Source of the DNA: Tetramitus jugosus
Lineage: Eukaryota; Heterolobosea; Eutetramitea; Acrasida; Vahlkampfiidae
NCBI GenBank assembly: GCA_937625935.1
Contig: OW569387.1
Coordinates: forward strand, 124,001 to 188,000
Direction: 5' to 3'
DNA: 64,000 nt
Program-made: the position numbers and the translations under genes
The notes under the pieces: generated by a model
What the model was told of the DNA's origin: nothing
Database searches by the model: none
The model's input: only the letters and a program-made list of their open reading frames with translations
Shown here: piece after piece, positions 45,699 through 57,907 of the stretch
Layout: each line of letters begins with the position of its first letter
How positions within the stretch are numbered: the first letter of the stretch is position 1

Positions 45699-48179
45699 AT
45701 GACATCAAGCACAAACATCCGAAATATCTCAGTGATCGCCCATGTGGATCACGGCAAGAGTACCCTGACTGATTCTCTCGTTGGAGCTGCAGGTATCATC
45801 TCCCACTCTGCCATTGGCAACAAGAGGTACATGGACACTCGTCCAGATGAGATCGAAAAAGGCATTACGATCAAGTCCACAGCCATCTCTCTCATGTTTC
45901 CGTACAAGGAACAAGAGTACTTAATTAATCTCATTGATTCTCCTGGTCATGTTGATTTCTCTTCTGAAGTGACTGCCGCGCTTCGAGTAACTGACGGAGC
46001 CATGGTCGTTGTTGACTCAGTCGAGGGATGTCGTTCTCAGACTGAAACTGTTCTAAGACAGGCACTCCAAGAAAGAATTGTGCCAGTGTTAATGATCAAC
46101 AAGCTTGATCGTGCAATTGTTGAACTTCAATTAGATCCTGAGGAGTGCTATCAGAACCTTCTAAGAATTGTCGAAAGTGTCAATGTGATCATCTCCACCT
46201 ACACTGACCACTCACTTGGTTATAGCTTCGAGGTGAGTCCTGTGAAAGGCAATGTGGCTATTGGAGCTGGTAAAATGGGTTGGGCATTCACTCTGAGAAG
46301 ATTCGCAAAGATGTATGCTTCAAAATTCAAGATTGCTGAAGACAAAGTTCTGAAGAAACTCTGGGGTGATTGGTTCTTCTGTCCCGATTCGAATTAGTGG
46401 CAGAAAGATAGAATTTCCAAAAAGACAGGGAAGACTCTCAAACGAGGTTTCTGTCAATTCGTACTGGAACCAATCTTCAATCTGTTTAAAGTTGTCAATG
46501 ACAATGATCTGATCCAACTTGATTCAATGTTGTCAGCTCTGGATGTTCGCCTGACAACGCAAGAAAGAGAAGCTCCTTCAAAGGAATTGATGAAAAATGT
46601 AATGCAAAAGTTCCTTCCAGCCCACGAAGCTCTAATCGAACTTATTGTTGATCGATTACCTTCACCAAAAACTGCCCAAAAGTACAGATATTCATTGTTG
46701 TATACAGGCCCGACAGATGACAAATATGCTACTGCAATTAGAGATTGCGATGAAAATGGACCTCTGATGGTCTATGTTTCAAAGATGGTTCCTTCAGAAG
46801 GTTCTGGAGGCAAATTCGTTGCATTTGGAAGAGTCTTCAGTGGCACCCTTAAACAGGGTCACAAAGTAAGGATCATGGGTCCTCAATATGAGGCAACAAC
46901 ACAATCAAAAGCTGATGTTTACAAGGGAAGCGTTCAAAGACTTCTTGTTATGATGGGAAGAGTCACTAGATCTGTGGATGAAACTCAATGCGGTAACTGT
47001 ATTGGTATGGTAGGATTGGATAATGCGATCGTCAAAACTGGTACTGTAACTGATCTCGAATGCACTGACGCTCACCCATTCAAGAATATGAAATACTCTG
47101 TGAGTCCTGTCGTTCAAATTGCTGTAGAAACAGAAAAGGCTTCTGACATTGGCAAGTTGGTCGAAGGCCTGAAGAAACTAACCAAGAGTGATCCGCTGCT
47201 TCAATGTACGATATCGGAGACAGGTCAGCATATTATGGCTGGAGCTGGAGAACTTCATCTGGATATTTGTTTTGGAGATCTTGAGAATCAGTACTGCAAA
47301 GGCATCAAACTATTGAAATCAAAGCCAGTGGTCACTTTCAAGGAAACGGTAACTCAAATGTCTGATATATGTCTATCAAAATCTGCAAACAAGCACAACA
47401 GACTCTATATGCAAGCGCTTCCTATTGATGAGCAGATGAGTCTTGACTTGGAGAATAACATTCTTAACCCATCACTAATGGATTCCAAGACTCTTTCAAA
47501 ACACATTGTGGACACTTACCAAGGTTGGGATCCTAACTCAGCAAAGAAGATTTGGTGTTTTGGACCTGCTGACTGTGGACCTAATGTGGTAGTGGATTGT
47601 ACTAAGTCCACTGACTTCATGAACGAAATCAAAGAAAGTGTTGTTTCTAGTTTCCAATGGGCTTCAAAGGAAGGTGGTCTTTGTGAGGAGAGTATGAGAG
47701 GAGTACGATTCAATGTCATAGACGCTGTTCTGCATGCTGATGCTATTCACAGAGGTGGTGGCCAATTGATACCAGCAGCAAGAAAAGCCTACTACTCGAG
47801 TCAACTCTCAGCTCAACCTCGATTAGTTGAACCAATGTACAAAGTTGAAATCCAAACTGTTGACAATGCTCTCGGTGGAATTTACAATGTAGTGAATAAG
47901 AGAAAGGGAATGATTTTGGCCACAGAACAAACTGTGGGTACGTTGTACACTGTCATATGTCATATTCCAGTCCTTGAGAGTTTTGGTTTGACAGAGGAAT
48001 TGAGAGCTGCTACATCTGGACAAGCATTCCCTCAGTGTTCATTCGATCATTGGAGAACAATGAACTCGAATCCATACGAGAAGGACACTATTGCACATAA
48101 GATCGCGACTGAAATCCGTGTTCGCAAAGGACTCAAACCTGAGATCCCTACAGCGATGATGTACTTGGACAAATTGTAA
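45699..48179 (+). pseudogene. EEF2: EF-2 paralogue interrupted by one in-frame TAG
   Basis: Nearly complete translation elongation factor 2 (826 codons; EF-2 is ~840-850). It has the G1 motif AHVDHGKST, the G3 motif DSPGHVDF, the G4 motif NKLD, domain II GRVFSGTLKQG, and domain IV with LHADAIHRGGGQ, including the His modified to diphthamide; it ends in the conserved YLDKL. A single TAG at 46395-46397 (context GAAT-TAG-TGG) interrupts it in frame, between LWGDWFF and KKTGKTLKRGFCQF. The flanking EF-2 sequence is uninterrupted, so this is not an intron. Thr56 of animal EF-2, the EF-2 kinase site, is replaced by Met (RYMDTR). Downstream ATGs (46527) could only make a fragment without the G domain. 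Could also be readthrough or a sequence error. Confidence 0.8.
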
Positions 48180-48221
48180 GAGAAACAATAAAGCGTACTC
48201 TTTGAAACAAAACTGACAAAT

Positions 48222-48833
48222 TTAATCAGTAGACTCCACACTCAATGCATTCTCAAAAGCAAACTGCGAGATTGGATTTCTCTGTGATCTTGGCAATTCT
48301 TGTTCTGGAATCTGCTCCAGTGCTCTTCCCAAAACAACAATGGCATCCACAGTGTAGTCATCCTTGTCTGATCGATCTCCCACAAACTCCTCATGAATTT
48401 TATCATAATTAAATCCACCAATTGGATGAGCCACGAGATTCATTTCAGATGCTTGCAACAGTAATTGTGCCGTTGCTGCACCCGCGTCAAAAGAGTGAGT
48501 TCTAGAGTCGAACACTTGACCATAGTAAGAAGCCTTCTTGTAGGACAAGACAATGAGCAACACATCTGCGTGTTCGACCCACTTTTGATTCGCTTCCATC
48601 AAGTGATCAAATGCCTTGGTCCAGGCTTCTGTGTTGGACTTTCTGACATAGACAAATCTCCATGGTTGACTATTGACGGAACTGGCTGCCCATCTGGCTG
48701 CTTCGAACAGTTGGTTCATCTCTTGAGTGGATATTGGCTCGGCATCAGGTGCAAAAGTCCTGGAGGAGTATCTTTGGACGAAGATTGGGTTGACTTGGTT
48801 TTCGGTGGCTCTATCAGATGACGAGAAGGACAT
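48222..48833 (-). CDS. Nitroreductase family protein (FMN)
   Basis: 203 residues from the ATG at 48833. Shows the family order: FMN-phosphate-binding QRYSSRTF, EAARWAASSVNSQPWRFVYV (the SxxNxQPW motif), VLLIVLSYKK, DAGAATAQLLLQASEMNLVA, HPIGGFN and the late strand AIVVLGRA. These enzymes use FMN and NAD(P)H to reduce nitro compounds or quinones, as dimers. Size and spacing are normal. No signal peptide. Convergent with the EF-2 paralogue, with only 42 bp between stop codons. A bacterial-like source is possible but cannot be judged here. Confidence 0.92.
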   Translation of the reverse strand: MSFSSSDRATENQVNPIFVQRYSSRTFAPDAEPISTQEMNQLFEAARWAASSVNSQPWRFVYVRKSNTEAWTKAFDHLMEANQKWVEHADVLLIVLSYKKASYYGQVFDSRTHSFDAGAATAQLLLQASEMNLVAHPIGGFNYDKIHEEFVGDRSDKDDYTVDAIVVLGRALEQIPEQELPRSQRNPISQFAFENALSVESTD

Positions 48834-49202
48834 GGCTTGGGACAGGTAGTATTGTAGATGTTGTTCTTTCAGAACTTTTTGGAATCTTGTTGTTGTGTTT
48901 GTTTCACTTGTTGTTCTGAAGAAAGTATGAATGAAACCCGCGAAACTTTTAAACAGGCCGAGAGCTGCGGAATCAGAAACCGTAAATGACCGAAAATTGG
49001 CCGAGGAAGTCCTGATTCAGAAACATTGGTCTATACCTTTAGAGAAGTTATGAAGCATGTTTGTGATGGTTTCCAGGTGAAAAGATTCACTGTGCGACTA
49101 GTACATGAACCAGTTCTCTGACCCAAGGATTTCACAAGTGCGATGGGAACAATCAGTAAAATGCTGGTTGTAATGTTACAAAGTTTAATTGAATCCATTC
49201 AT
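48834..49202. other. Intergenic spacer
   Basis: About 370 bp between two minus-strand genes. It contains the nitroreductase 5' flank and the 3' end of the SHOCT gene. No coding frame or element recognised. Confidence 0.4.
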
Positions 49203-49649
49203 TTACAATCCAAGCAGTTGCTTCTTCTTGGTCTGGAATTCATATTCTGTCAAGATACCCAGATCCCTCAACCTTGCCATCTTCTCAATCTCTGCCAAAG
49301 CTTCCATATTGTTCATTCCACTGCTGTTTGCCGCAGAATTCTTTGAAGCAGAAGCCGCTACGGCGGACTTTGGAGGCGGAGGCGGCAATCTTGAGGCGCC
49401 GCTACGGGACGAAGAAGAGTTGGTGGCAGCAGCAGTAGAAGGTACAGGAGGAAGCTTGTTATTCACAGTCACTGTTCTTGTTCTCTCATCCACTTGCTTG
49501 TCGTGGAGTCTTGACCAATTTCGATCATTGTTTATATCCTTGTTGACAAAATAGTTTCTCAAGGTACCTGTTGCCTGATTGACCACACGATCAATTTCTT
49601 CTTCTGTTGGTCGTCCTTTCTGTTGTGGGTTCCTATTGTAATTGCTCAT
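49203..49649 (-). CDS. Small SHOCT-domain protein
   Basis: 148 residues from the ATG at 49649. N-terminal ~45 residues have a charged helical segment (TEEEIDRVVNQATGTLRNYF), the middle is Pro/Ser/Ala-rich linker, and the last ~33 residues (ALAEIEKMARLRDLGILTEY, then EFQTKKKQLL) are a clear SHOCT motif (short C-terminal helix-turn-helix that binds or dimerises). SHOCT motifs are common as a tail on many unrelated proteins. The specific role is unknown. Confidence 0.8.
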   Translation of the reverse strand: MSNYNRNPQQKGRPTEEEIDRVVNQATGTLRNYFVNKDINNDRNWSRLHDKQVDERTRTVTVNNKLPPVPSTAAATNSSSSRSGASRLPPPPPKSAVAASASKNSAANSSGMNNMEALAEIEKMARLRDLGILTEYEFQTKKKQLLGL

Positions 49650-50771
49650 GAGTCTGTTTGTTGTCCGGTGTGGGTTCTTTTTTTTACGTGTTTGCTTTTT
49701 TCTCTGATTGCTTGTGGGTCAATCGGATCTGACGTCATTCAGATTTGCCAGGTTTGGAAACTATTGAGAATGATAGATCACAGAATGAATCATTCATCTC
49801 ACTATTTGGTGCATTCATGAGAAAAAGTTTATCATAAACTCCTGTCCTGCCAGAATTTATCCGACAAGTGTCAGTAATTTGTAAGTTTGACAGTAATATC
49901 GTAAACGGCACATTTTTTTATCTCTCGCAAAAAACAAAGACAAACATACTGTTATTTCAAACAATCGGTTTGAACAAGTAGCATCACACGAGTATTATTT
50001 GTATGTCTGCCACAAAACAACAAACCACATCTTTTAAAACGTCTTCCCCACAACAAAATCACACACTTTTTGTTGTTGTAGTTTTCGCTGATCAAATCGT
50101 CCAAAACATAACAACGACAAAAAGTTCACTCACACAATAATCACCACAATATTCATTTATTTTAATAACTAACACAACAAATCACACAAACTTCTTTTGT
50201 TTGATCCATCTCTCACAAAAAACTCAAAAAACAACTTTTCTCACTTGCGGCAGTCGTAGTTTTAGACGTTGACGTTCGCGGAGAAACCCTTCAAAATACA
50301 ACAGGCAATTCAAAAAAAAAAGCTTACACCTACCAACAAAGCAAACAACAAAAAACTATAATCACACAACGAAGAAACATCACAGAGAGTTAGTTGACAT
50401 ACTTATCTATTCCACTAGCATCACCCCATCTCATCACCACCCAACAATCAAGTGAAAGAAGAAGCTTCACACACCCCTTGAAAACATAAGAAAAAGCTTT
50501 TTTTTACACCAGTTCATCCGTCCACAAAAAAAAATCAACAACAAGGTACGCTTTTTTGCTTCAGATTTTATGAGTGTCATTTGATTCATTCAACACATGG
50601 ACTCAACCACTCACTCACACAACACACATCAATTCGTCTCCATTATTTGCAGTGATTTTTAGTACGAACACATACAACGGTGGTCACCACGAAAGAAAAC
50701 ACACACAAAAAAAAATACATTCAACAACAACAAAAAAAAAATAATAAGAATTAGAAGAAGTAACAAACATA
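49650..50771. other. Long A/C-rich leader or promoter of SIN3
   Basis: About 1.1 kb with no open coding frame. It is A/C-rich, with many CAA and poly-A tracts toward the SIN3 start. It separates two genes that point away from each other. No repeats or RNA genes recognised. Confidence 0.4.
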
Positions 50772-53700
50772 ATGAAGAGAGGAAGGCAATCGACAGAACA
50801 AAACAATGAAGGTGAAGTGCCAAAGAAGCACCAAAAAGTGTATGTAACTTAACTACTGCTCATCTATCTCATTAGATGATCAACAAAAAAAATTTTTTTT
50901 TGGGAGGAAATGATGTAAGCTAACACGAATACCTAATTTTAGGAGAGAGGAAGTGGCACGAAAGAGCAATACTTCAAAAAGCTCACCACCCAAGCAATCA
51001 TCATCATCATCATCCACTTCTTCTTCTTCATCAGTCACAACACAACAACAACAACAACAACAGCAAATACCACAATTACAGTATCAAGAAGGTGAAGTCA
51101 AAGTACTAAAGATTGAAGATGCGTTGGCCTTTTTGGAACAGGTCAAACGAAAGTTTGCCAATCAACCAGAAGTCTTTGATGAATTCTTGTCCATTATGAG
51201 AGATTACAAGACTCAAACGTATGTGTTTTGTTTTTTTATATGTGCGTTGTTGAATGTTGGTGGGTGGTGCGTGATCGCCTTACTTACACTGTGATTCAAT
51301 TATATTATTTTAAACCAACCTATAAACTATAACAACAATAGTATTGATACACCAGGTGTTGTTGCTAGAGTGTCAGAACTCTTCAAGGGACACTCCTATC
51401 TCATTCTGGGATTCAATGCCTTCTTGCCACCTGGTTATCGTATTCGTGTGACTCTACCAGGTGACAATCAAGAGATTCAAGGTGGATACAGACTACCAGA
51501 AGCACAGCCAGGAACTGCTGATTCATCATCATCAACAACAGCAGCACCCACCACACCATCTACTACACGTGAAGGTGAAAAAGTCATCAATTTTGAACAG
51601 GCCGTATCGTATGTCACCAAGATCAAGAACCGTTTCAGTGATCAACCAAACACGTACAAGACATTCTTGAACATTCTATACGGTTATCAAAAGGAACAAT
51701 CAACCATTAGACGAGTCTACGAACAAGTGGCCAACTTGTTCCGTGATCATCCTGACCTATTGGAAGAGTTTATTGTGTTTTTGCCAGAGAAGCCTGATAT
51801 ACTGGTTGCAAAGGACGCTAGTGGTCGTTATCCTGGTTCTGCCACATTACCTCCCACATCATCGTCCTCTGGCAGAAGAACCACAAGAGGAAGAAGAGCT
51901 GTGCCTCATGTCGAACCAGAGACTACCACTTCGGGAAAGAAGAAGACTGGAAAGGGAGCAAAGGCCCCTTCTATTTCTGCTTCGGCTGCTGCAAGTGCCA
52001 CTGGTGTTGCCAAGAAGGGCGCCAAAGCTGCTGTCGAAGATGAATACGAAGAGGATGACTATGAGAATCGTAGAGAGTTTGCTCAGGCCAACGTGGTCAT
52101 GTACGGACCAAGTTATCGTGTCTTGCCAGAGACCATGCATCAACCAACGTGCAGCAATCGAACAGAGTTGTGCCGTCAAGTGTTGAACGACAATTTGGTG
52201 AGTATGGCTGCTGGTAGCGAGGAGAGCAGTTTCCATCGCAAGAGTATCTGTGATGAGATTGTGTTCCAGTGTGAAGATGATCGCACAGAGTTGGACATTG
52301 TCATTGAGCAGAACATGAGCACGATTCGATTCCTGGAGGAGCTATTGAAAAAGATGGAAGCCGATCCAAACTACAAATTCAAGTTGGAATCGTTGCGTGA
52401 TATCCATAGAGCCAGTATTGCAAGAATCTATGCAGAAAAGGCAAATGAAGTACTCGAAGGAATGAGAAAGAATCCATTGGCTGCCATACCAGTCATTCTA
52501 CCTCGTTTGAAACAAAAGGAAGAAGAGTGGAAACATGCACGAACCGGTCTCAACAAGTTTTGGCGTGAGATTTATGAGAAGAACCATCAGAGATCCATGG
52601 AGGAACAATGTGCAATCTTTAAGCAAATGGACAAGAAGGCACTGAACCCAAAGACCATTATCAACGACATTAACGATAGACATGTGTACAATAAGGAACT
52701 GCAGATTTTGATGAACGATGAACTCATTCATCACGTTATTTATTCATTGCTGGAGAGTGTTGGAGAGTTGGGAGAGAATGATATGGAGAAGGTGAGACTG
52801 TTTTGGTTGCAAGTCATCATTCCATTCTTCAATCTCAAGGTAAGACCAGCTGAACCATCGTCAGCCGATGATTTGCAATTGCATCACTTGTCCGATCTCA
52901 TCAGAAAGAGAGATCAACTACAGGGTGGTGAATCATTTGCGCCCATTTTGGAGAAGGATCTGGGAAAGAAGACTGTTAATCATGTACTATTCGGCAATGT
53001 TCCAATGATTCTCTTCTTCCGATATTACATTTATGCCTATGAACGATTATCCAAGGCAAAGGAACTCGCAGTGAGACAGTTGAAGAATTTGGAGAGACCA
53101 TCCACCACAGGGGATATCGTCAAACAACATGAAAACATGAACTCCAATGCTGCTGTTGATGCATCAACAACATCCGGTGCGGTATCAAAGGACTTCTTCA
53201 AACTTTTCCTGCGCAATCTGACACAATACTTCTCTGATGAAATCGATACGGCCACCTTTGAGGACGAGTGCAAGAAATCGCTCGGACATCGATCCTGGAT
53301 CGTTTTCACTTTTGACAAGTTGTTTGCCAACTTGCAAAAGCAGCTGCAGAACATAAATGCAGATGAAGCATGCACCGAGTTGGCCAACGCCTTCAAATAC
53401 GAGTACCGCAGAGTGAACAAATTCTTGGACAATGCATACTTTGTTCAGGCTCATAAGATTGTGGGCAACGTTCCATTCTATGTCATGAACTACAACTGGA
53501 GCAAGCATCGTTTTAGCTTGGATGTCGTTGAAGCACCAGAGATTGACACTGAGAAGGTTGTCGCAGAGGAGCGTGGCTTGAAGTATATTCAACAATTCTT
53601 GTCTGCGGGAACAAACAGCGAAGTCGAAAAGAAATCGCATGTATTCCTCCGAAGAAACAAGAGAAAGGTCGAAGCTGCATCGACGAACTCTCCACTGATC

Positions 53701-53874
53701 ATGAACGGACTGGAGTGCAAAGTATGCATCGGTACTCTAAAATTATTCTTCGTGGAGGACACCAGTGATCTCCTGTACAGAAAGAAGAGCTTGTCATATG
53801 ACAGAAAGTCACAGGAAAGCAAAAAGTCACAAAAGTTCACCAAATTTTTGAGTGAAAAGCAAGCCACTATCTAA
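50772..53874 (+). CDS. SIN3: SIN3 transcriptional corepressor (three exons)
   Basis: 958 residues. Exons: 50772-50839, 50943-51218, 51342-53874; introns 50840-50942 (103 nt) and 51219-51341 (123 nt), both with GTATGT donors and TAG acceptors. Domains: PAH1 ~78-145, split by intron 2 (LAFLEQVKRKFANQPEVFDE, then TIDTPGVVARVSELFKGH, GFNAFLPPGYRI), PAH2 ~193-260 (AVSYVTKIKNRFSDQP), and the histone-deacetylase-interaction domain from ~369 (YGPSYRVLPETMHQPTCSNR). A C-terminal Sin3a-type region follows. SIN3 scaffolds the Rpd3/HDAC complex on chromatin. No clear third PAH is seen; the length is shorter than in yeast (~1500). Splices are well fixed by the PAH1 motif. Confidence 0.93.
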
Positions 53875-53884
53875 TCTAACTCCT

Positions 53885-56800
53885 TTATAAAATATTATTA
53901 TGTTCCAGCAACAATTTTGCTTTTTTGACTGCATGCAGTAGACCAGTGTCCTCTGGCAGTTCTTCTTGTATCTTTGTCTCGAGGAATGTCAGCTCTTCCA
54001 TTGGTAACTTGTCTTTCTCTGTTTCCAGGCATGCAAGGGCAACTTGCACCATACATCTGAACAAATTCTGATTTTCTTCGGGGCTAAGGTATGACATTAA
54101 CCGATCAATCTCCTTTGCTTCTGGTGAGATTGATCTCAAACTTTCCTCTTTTTTTGCTAAAGCATTGCTTGGTACATCCAATTGCTTGGCAATATTCTTG
54201 TAGGCAAAGTAGATTCTGTGCGATGATATTCCAATCGATTTCAAGAACAAGTGAACGTCTAGTCTCGTTTTGACAATCAAAGCAGCACAGATGAGATCCA
54301 CTGGGAAGAATGGCGTGTTCTTTAGCATGTGATAAAGCGTTTGCAGCTTCTGCAACAGCACTAAATTGTTTGCTATGAGTGAGTCAATAAGTCTCTCATA
54401 TGCCTGATACACCACCAATCCGCTATTGTTGGTCCAGTATAGAACAAGAACGTTGCTCATTACCAAGCCGTGTTCCCGTATTCGCTCCCAAATTGATTCC
54501 ATATTCAACACACAATTCTTCATTTCTTCTATGGCTTGTGTTTTCGATGGATGTAGCTCAGATAGTTCCTTCAATGCTTCTTGTTGTAGATTCGCCACAT
54601 CGAGTTCATCCTGAAGTGCTTGTAATCCAGTTCGATCTGTCTTGGTCTTTGCATTGAAGAGTGTTTTTGTCAAGTAGGCAATTCTCTCCTGAAGGTTCAT
54701 CTGTATCTGGGTGTTGCTCTCGTTCAATACTCTAGCAGCTCGTTCGGTTTGCTCTGTTCGAATGTAATACTCGTACAAAAGACCACGATCATTTTGAAGT
54801 AGCGCTTCATTGTATGGAGAATTGATTTGCAGAAGAAGAGAGATGTCCCTTTGTTTTTGACATTCTTCATAAATGCAGCGATGAAGCAGTTCATCCTTGC
54901 ATTCTCTGACAAGTGCTTGTATGCTCTTGCGGACAGCGGGAGAGATGCTTTCATCTCTCAATACCTTGTTTATCCATTCATAGCAACTTCTTCTCTCTTC
55001 GGAGTATATTGCTATTTGTTGGCTTTGATCACTCATCGTCTTGTTGATGTCAAGATATTTCTTTACGCCTTCCAGAGCCAATCGGACAGCCTTCTCAGGT
55101 TCTCCCACCTTATAAAAGCATTCACACATGGCAACAATATCAATACTTCCAGCGATACTCATAAACTCAGTGAATGATTGCTCAATGAGTTCCTTCTTCT
55201 TTTTCTCGACCGGACAGGCTTGAGATGAGAGAAGTTTGTATTGTGCAGTAATTTCATGTATGTCCGTGATGGAGAACAACTCTTTCACCACTTGTAGCTT
55301 CTGAATATAGTCACTAAACTCTTTCTGACTGAGAGAGGTTGCAACGAGAGATGCCAGCTTTTTCACAGTGATTTGACTGTCATATCTCACAACAATACTC
55401 TCAAAAGAGAGCTTGGCGATAGGGTCGTTTGGTGCAATAGATTGAAAACCTTTGTTATCAGGTAGAGTTATTGTTTCCAAAAAGAACAGCGTATCCAGAG
55501 TTCTTTTCACTATTGTGTTCAAATCGTCGATTGATTGTTCTTCATTCGCTGGATTATACTGCTCTCCTGTGGGCAGATCTGATTTTCTCAGCAGTTGATA
55601 TCGATCAATGATAGCAGTCAAAGTCAGCAATGATCGTCTAGCATACTCTAACTCCTCTCTATTGAATCGAGGAGTTAGAACACTCTCTTCTCCATTCCCA
55701 ATGGTTTTAAAAATCAATGACGGCCACAAGGGCTTCATGAGTCCCAAGAAATAGAGATAGAAACCTACTCGCTCAATATTGATGATTTGAGCGTGACTCT
55801 GAGTCAGTTCGATACGCGTCTTCTTTGCCTCCTGTAACACACACTCTCTCATCTCTCTCAGACTATCGACATCACTGACAGATTGCTCCACCAGATATGA
55901 TAGAGTAAGAGCAAAAATATCTTCGGGTCGGCAGTTCTGGACATAAGCTTCCGACACTAACAGATCAACAGGTCTAGACTTTTCATATAGGAAAACACCT
56001 CGATTCGTCAATACAACAAATTGACGACAGACACTTGGGAATGATGCACACGGGCCCACAAATGACTTTTCTGGTTGTGGCACAATATCCATCACGGGTA
56101 CTTCACCGACTGCATGCACAATGGCTCTTTCAGTCAATGAAAAAGAGCGATAGTATTCATTCAAGATAATTCCTTGATTGGAAGTGCATTGTGATTCAAT
56201 TGAACTGCCAATCATCGTATCTGATGTTTGATTCGGTGTCAATCTACCTGTCATGATAAACACTCCCCTGTTGTAGAAGCATCGTGAATATTGAATCTGA
56301 TTGATGGCATTCTGATCTAACATCAAGTCTGATTGCCTCCGTCCAACAATAATCAACCTTGAATCACTCACATTATAGCTCTCAAGAACTGAAAAGAGTA
56401 ACCGATAACCAGTCGATGTCACAGCAACCAACTGAGCTTGTCTGGATTCGGAAGCTGGAACAGGCATAATCGACACAATATATGAAGTGCTCGCAGAATA
56501 GTTGTATTGAGCAACTTGTTTCATATCTCTTGCAAACGTGGAATATGTGGCCATCTTGACCATTTGTGTTCCGTCTTCTCCCAACGTGTACACCTCAATC
56601 AACGAGTTCTCTGATAGAGTATACAATCGCATCATATCATGATCAATCACAATATCCACAATGGCTTCAGTGGATGAAAACCTCAAGAATGAAGGTATCA
56701 ACGCACCCATAAAACTCTGCGAATGATTCAATTTTCTGCACTTTCTTCTCAACCAATCCTCATCCACCTCATAAGTTAACTCGTACAGTGATCCATTGTC

Positions 56801-57669
56801 ACCACACATGAAAATTCTTCCATTCTTTTGCAACCCTGCAATCTTGAGCATGTTCACACCATCTGTCGAAACAGAATAATTCGTCGGAACAATTACCAAG
56901 TGACCCATATCACCACTGCTGCTTTCATTACTCCGAGAGCCCTTATTGCTGAAATCTTGAAAACGGAAAGATTCAATGACAACAGTGAATAAGCTAACGT
57001 CAGTCAACGTGGCAAACACCAGAAGATACGAGACATTGGATTTGAAAATGTTGGGTTTGGGTCGAACGAGACCAACACTGACCAGAGTCTCTCCAAACTC
57101 GTGATCCAACGCAATCACATCTCCACCGTCCAAAAAATTCCAAATGAAAAATTGGTTGTTTATCGTGATCCATGCACGATAAATCTCTGGGAAGAGACCC
57201 ATGCGATACACTGGTTCAGATCCATCATTCTGATTGGATTGAACAATGATGGAAGCTATCACAAACACAAAAAAATTCAAGCTGTTTGTTTAGCAAACAC
57301 TTGTTTTCAGGTGAAAAAGCTTTCACACTTTTTCACGTAAAACATAAACAAGTACGTACCTATAGAGTCAGTAATGAGCTTTGGTAGTGCGATTCTGTGT
57401 CCTAGAGCTCTAAAAATGTTGTCACATAAAATGTTTTGTTGTTTGACGTCTTCTAGGCCAATGATATAGGATCGCGATCGATCTAGATCGTTCATGATCG
57501 ATACAGCTCGCGAAGCTTTTGAAAAAGCATGATCTGTTGTCGCTGTAGTTGGCGCCACAGTCGGAGTCGGAATATTAGAAATGGCGGGAGAAAGTAGAAA
57601 GTGGGAGGACGTGGAGAGAAGAGGAGGTGCTGTCAAGTTCATCATCATGTTGGGATTAATGTTCATCAT
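53885..57669 (-). CDS. NUP155: Nucleoporin Nup155/Nup170 (spliced)
   Basis: 1226 residues. Exon 1 is 57669-57360, the intron is 57359-57256 (104 nt, GTACGT...GATAG), exon 2 is 57255-53885. The splice joins LPKLITDSI to ASIIVQSNQND. Then comes the diagnostic block YRMGLFPEIYRAWITI followed by IWNFLDGGDVIALD, as in Nup155/Nup170/Nup157 (inner-ring complex of the nuclear pore). Residues ~100-500 form a beta-propeller, and the rest is a long alpha-solenoid. The start is the ATG at 57669; the frame extends further but begins with TTG. Ends convergent with SIN3, 10 bp from its stop codon. Confidence 0.92.
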
Positions 57670-57907
57670 TCGATCGATCGTCCAAAAAATATTTGTTTGT
57701 TGTTTGGATCTCACACACGCCAACTTTTTTTGCTTCTTCTCACACAAACTTCGTTTTTGTTTGTTTTTTCAATTTTTGTTGAATGAGGCACTAATTCTCC
57801 GAGACAATCATGAAGAACTACGGAAATGCAAGGATGTCAAGAAAGTGGAGATGGATGCCAATTGAACACTTTTTATTTTTGTTCTGAAAATACAGACCAT
57901 AGGGTGA

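Noticed and set aside
46398-46526. Gap in the EF-2 paralogue as an intron
   Set aside because: The 129 bases stay in frame and encode conserved EF-2 residues such as TGKTLKRGFCQF, so they are coding; only the TAG interrupts.
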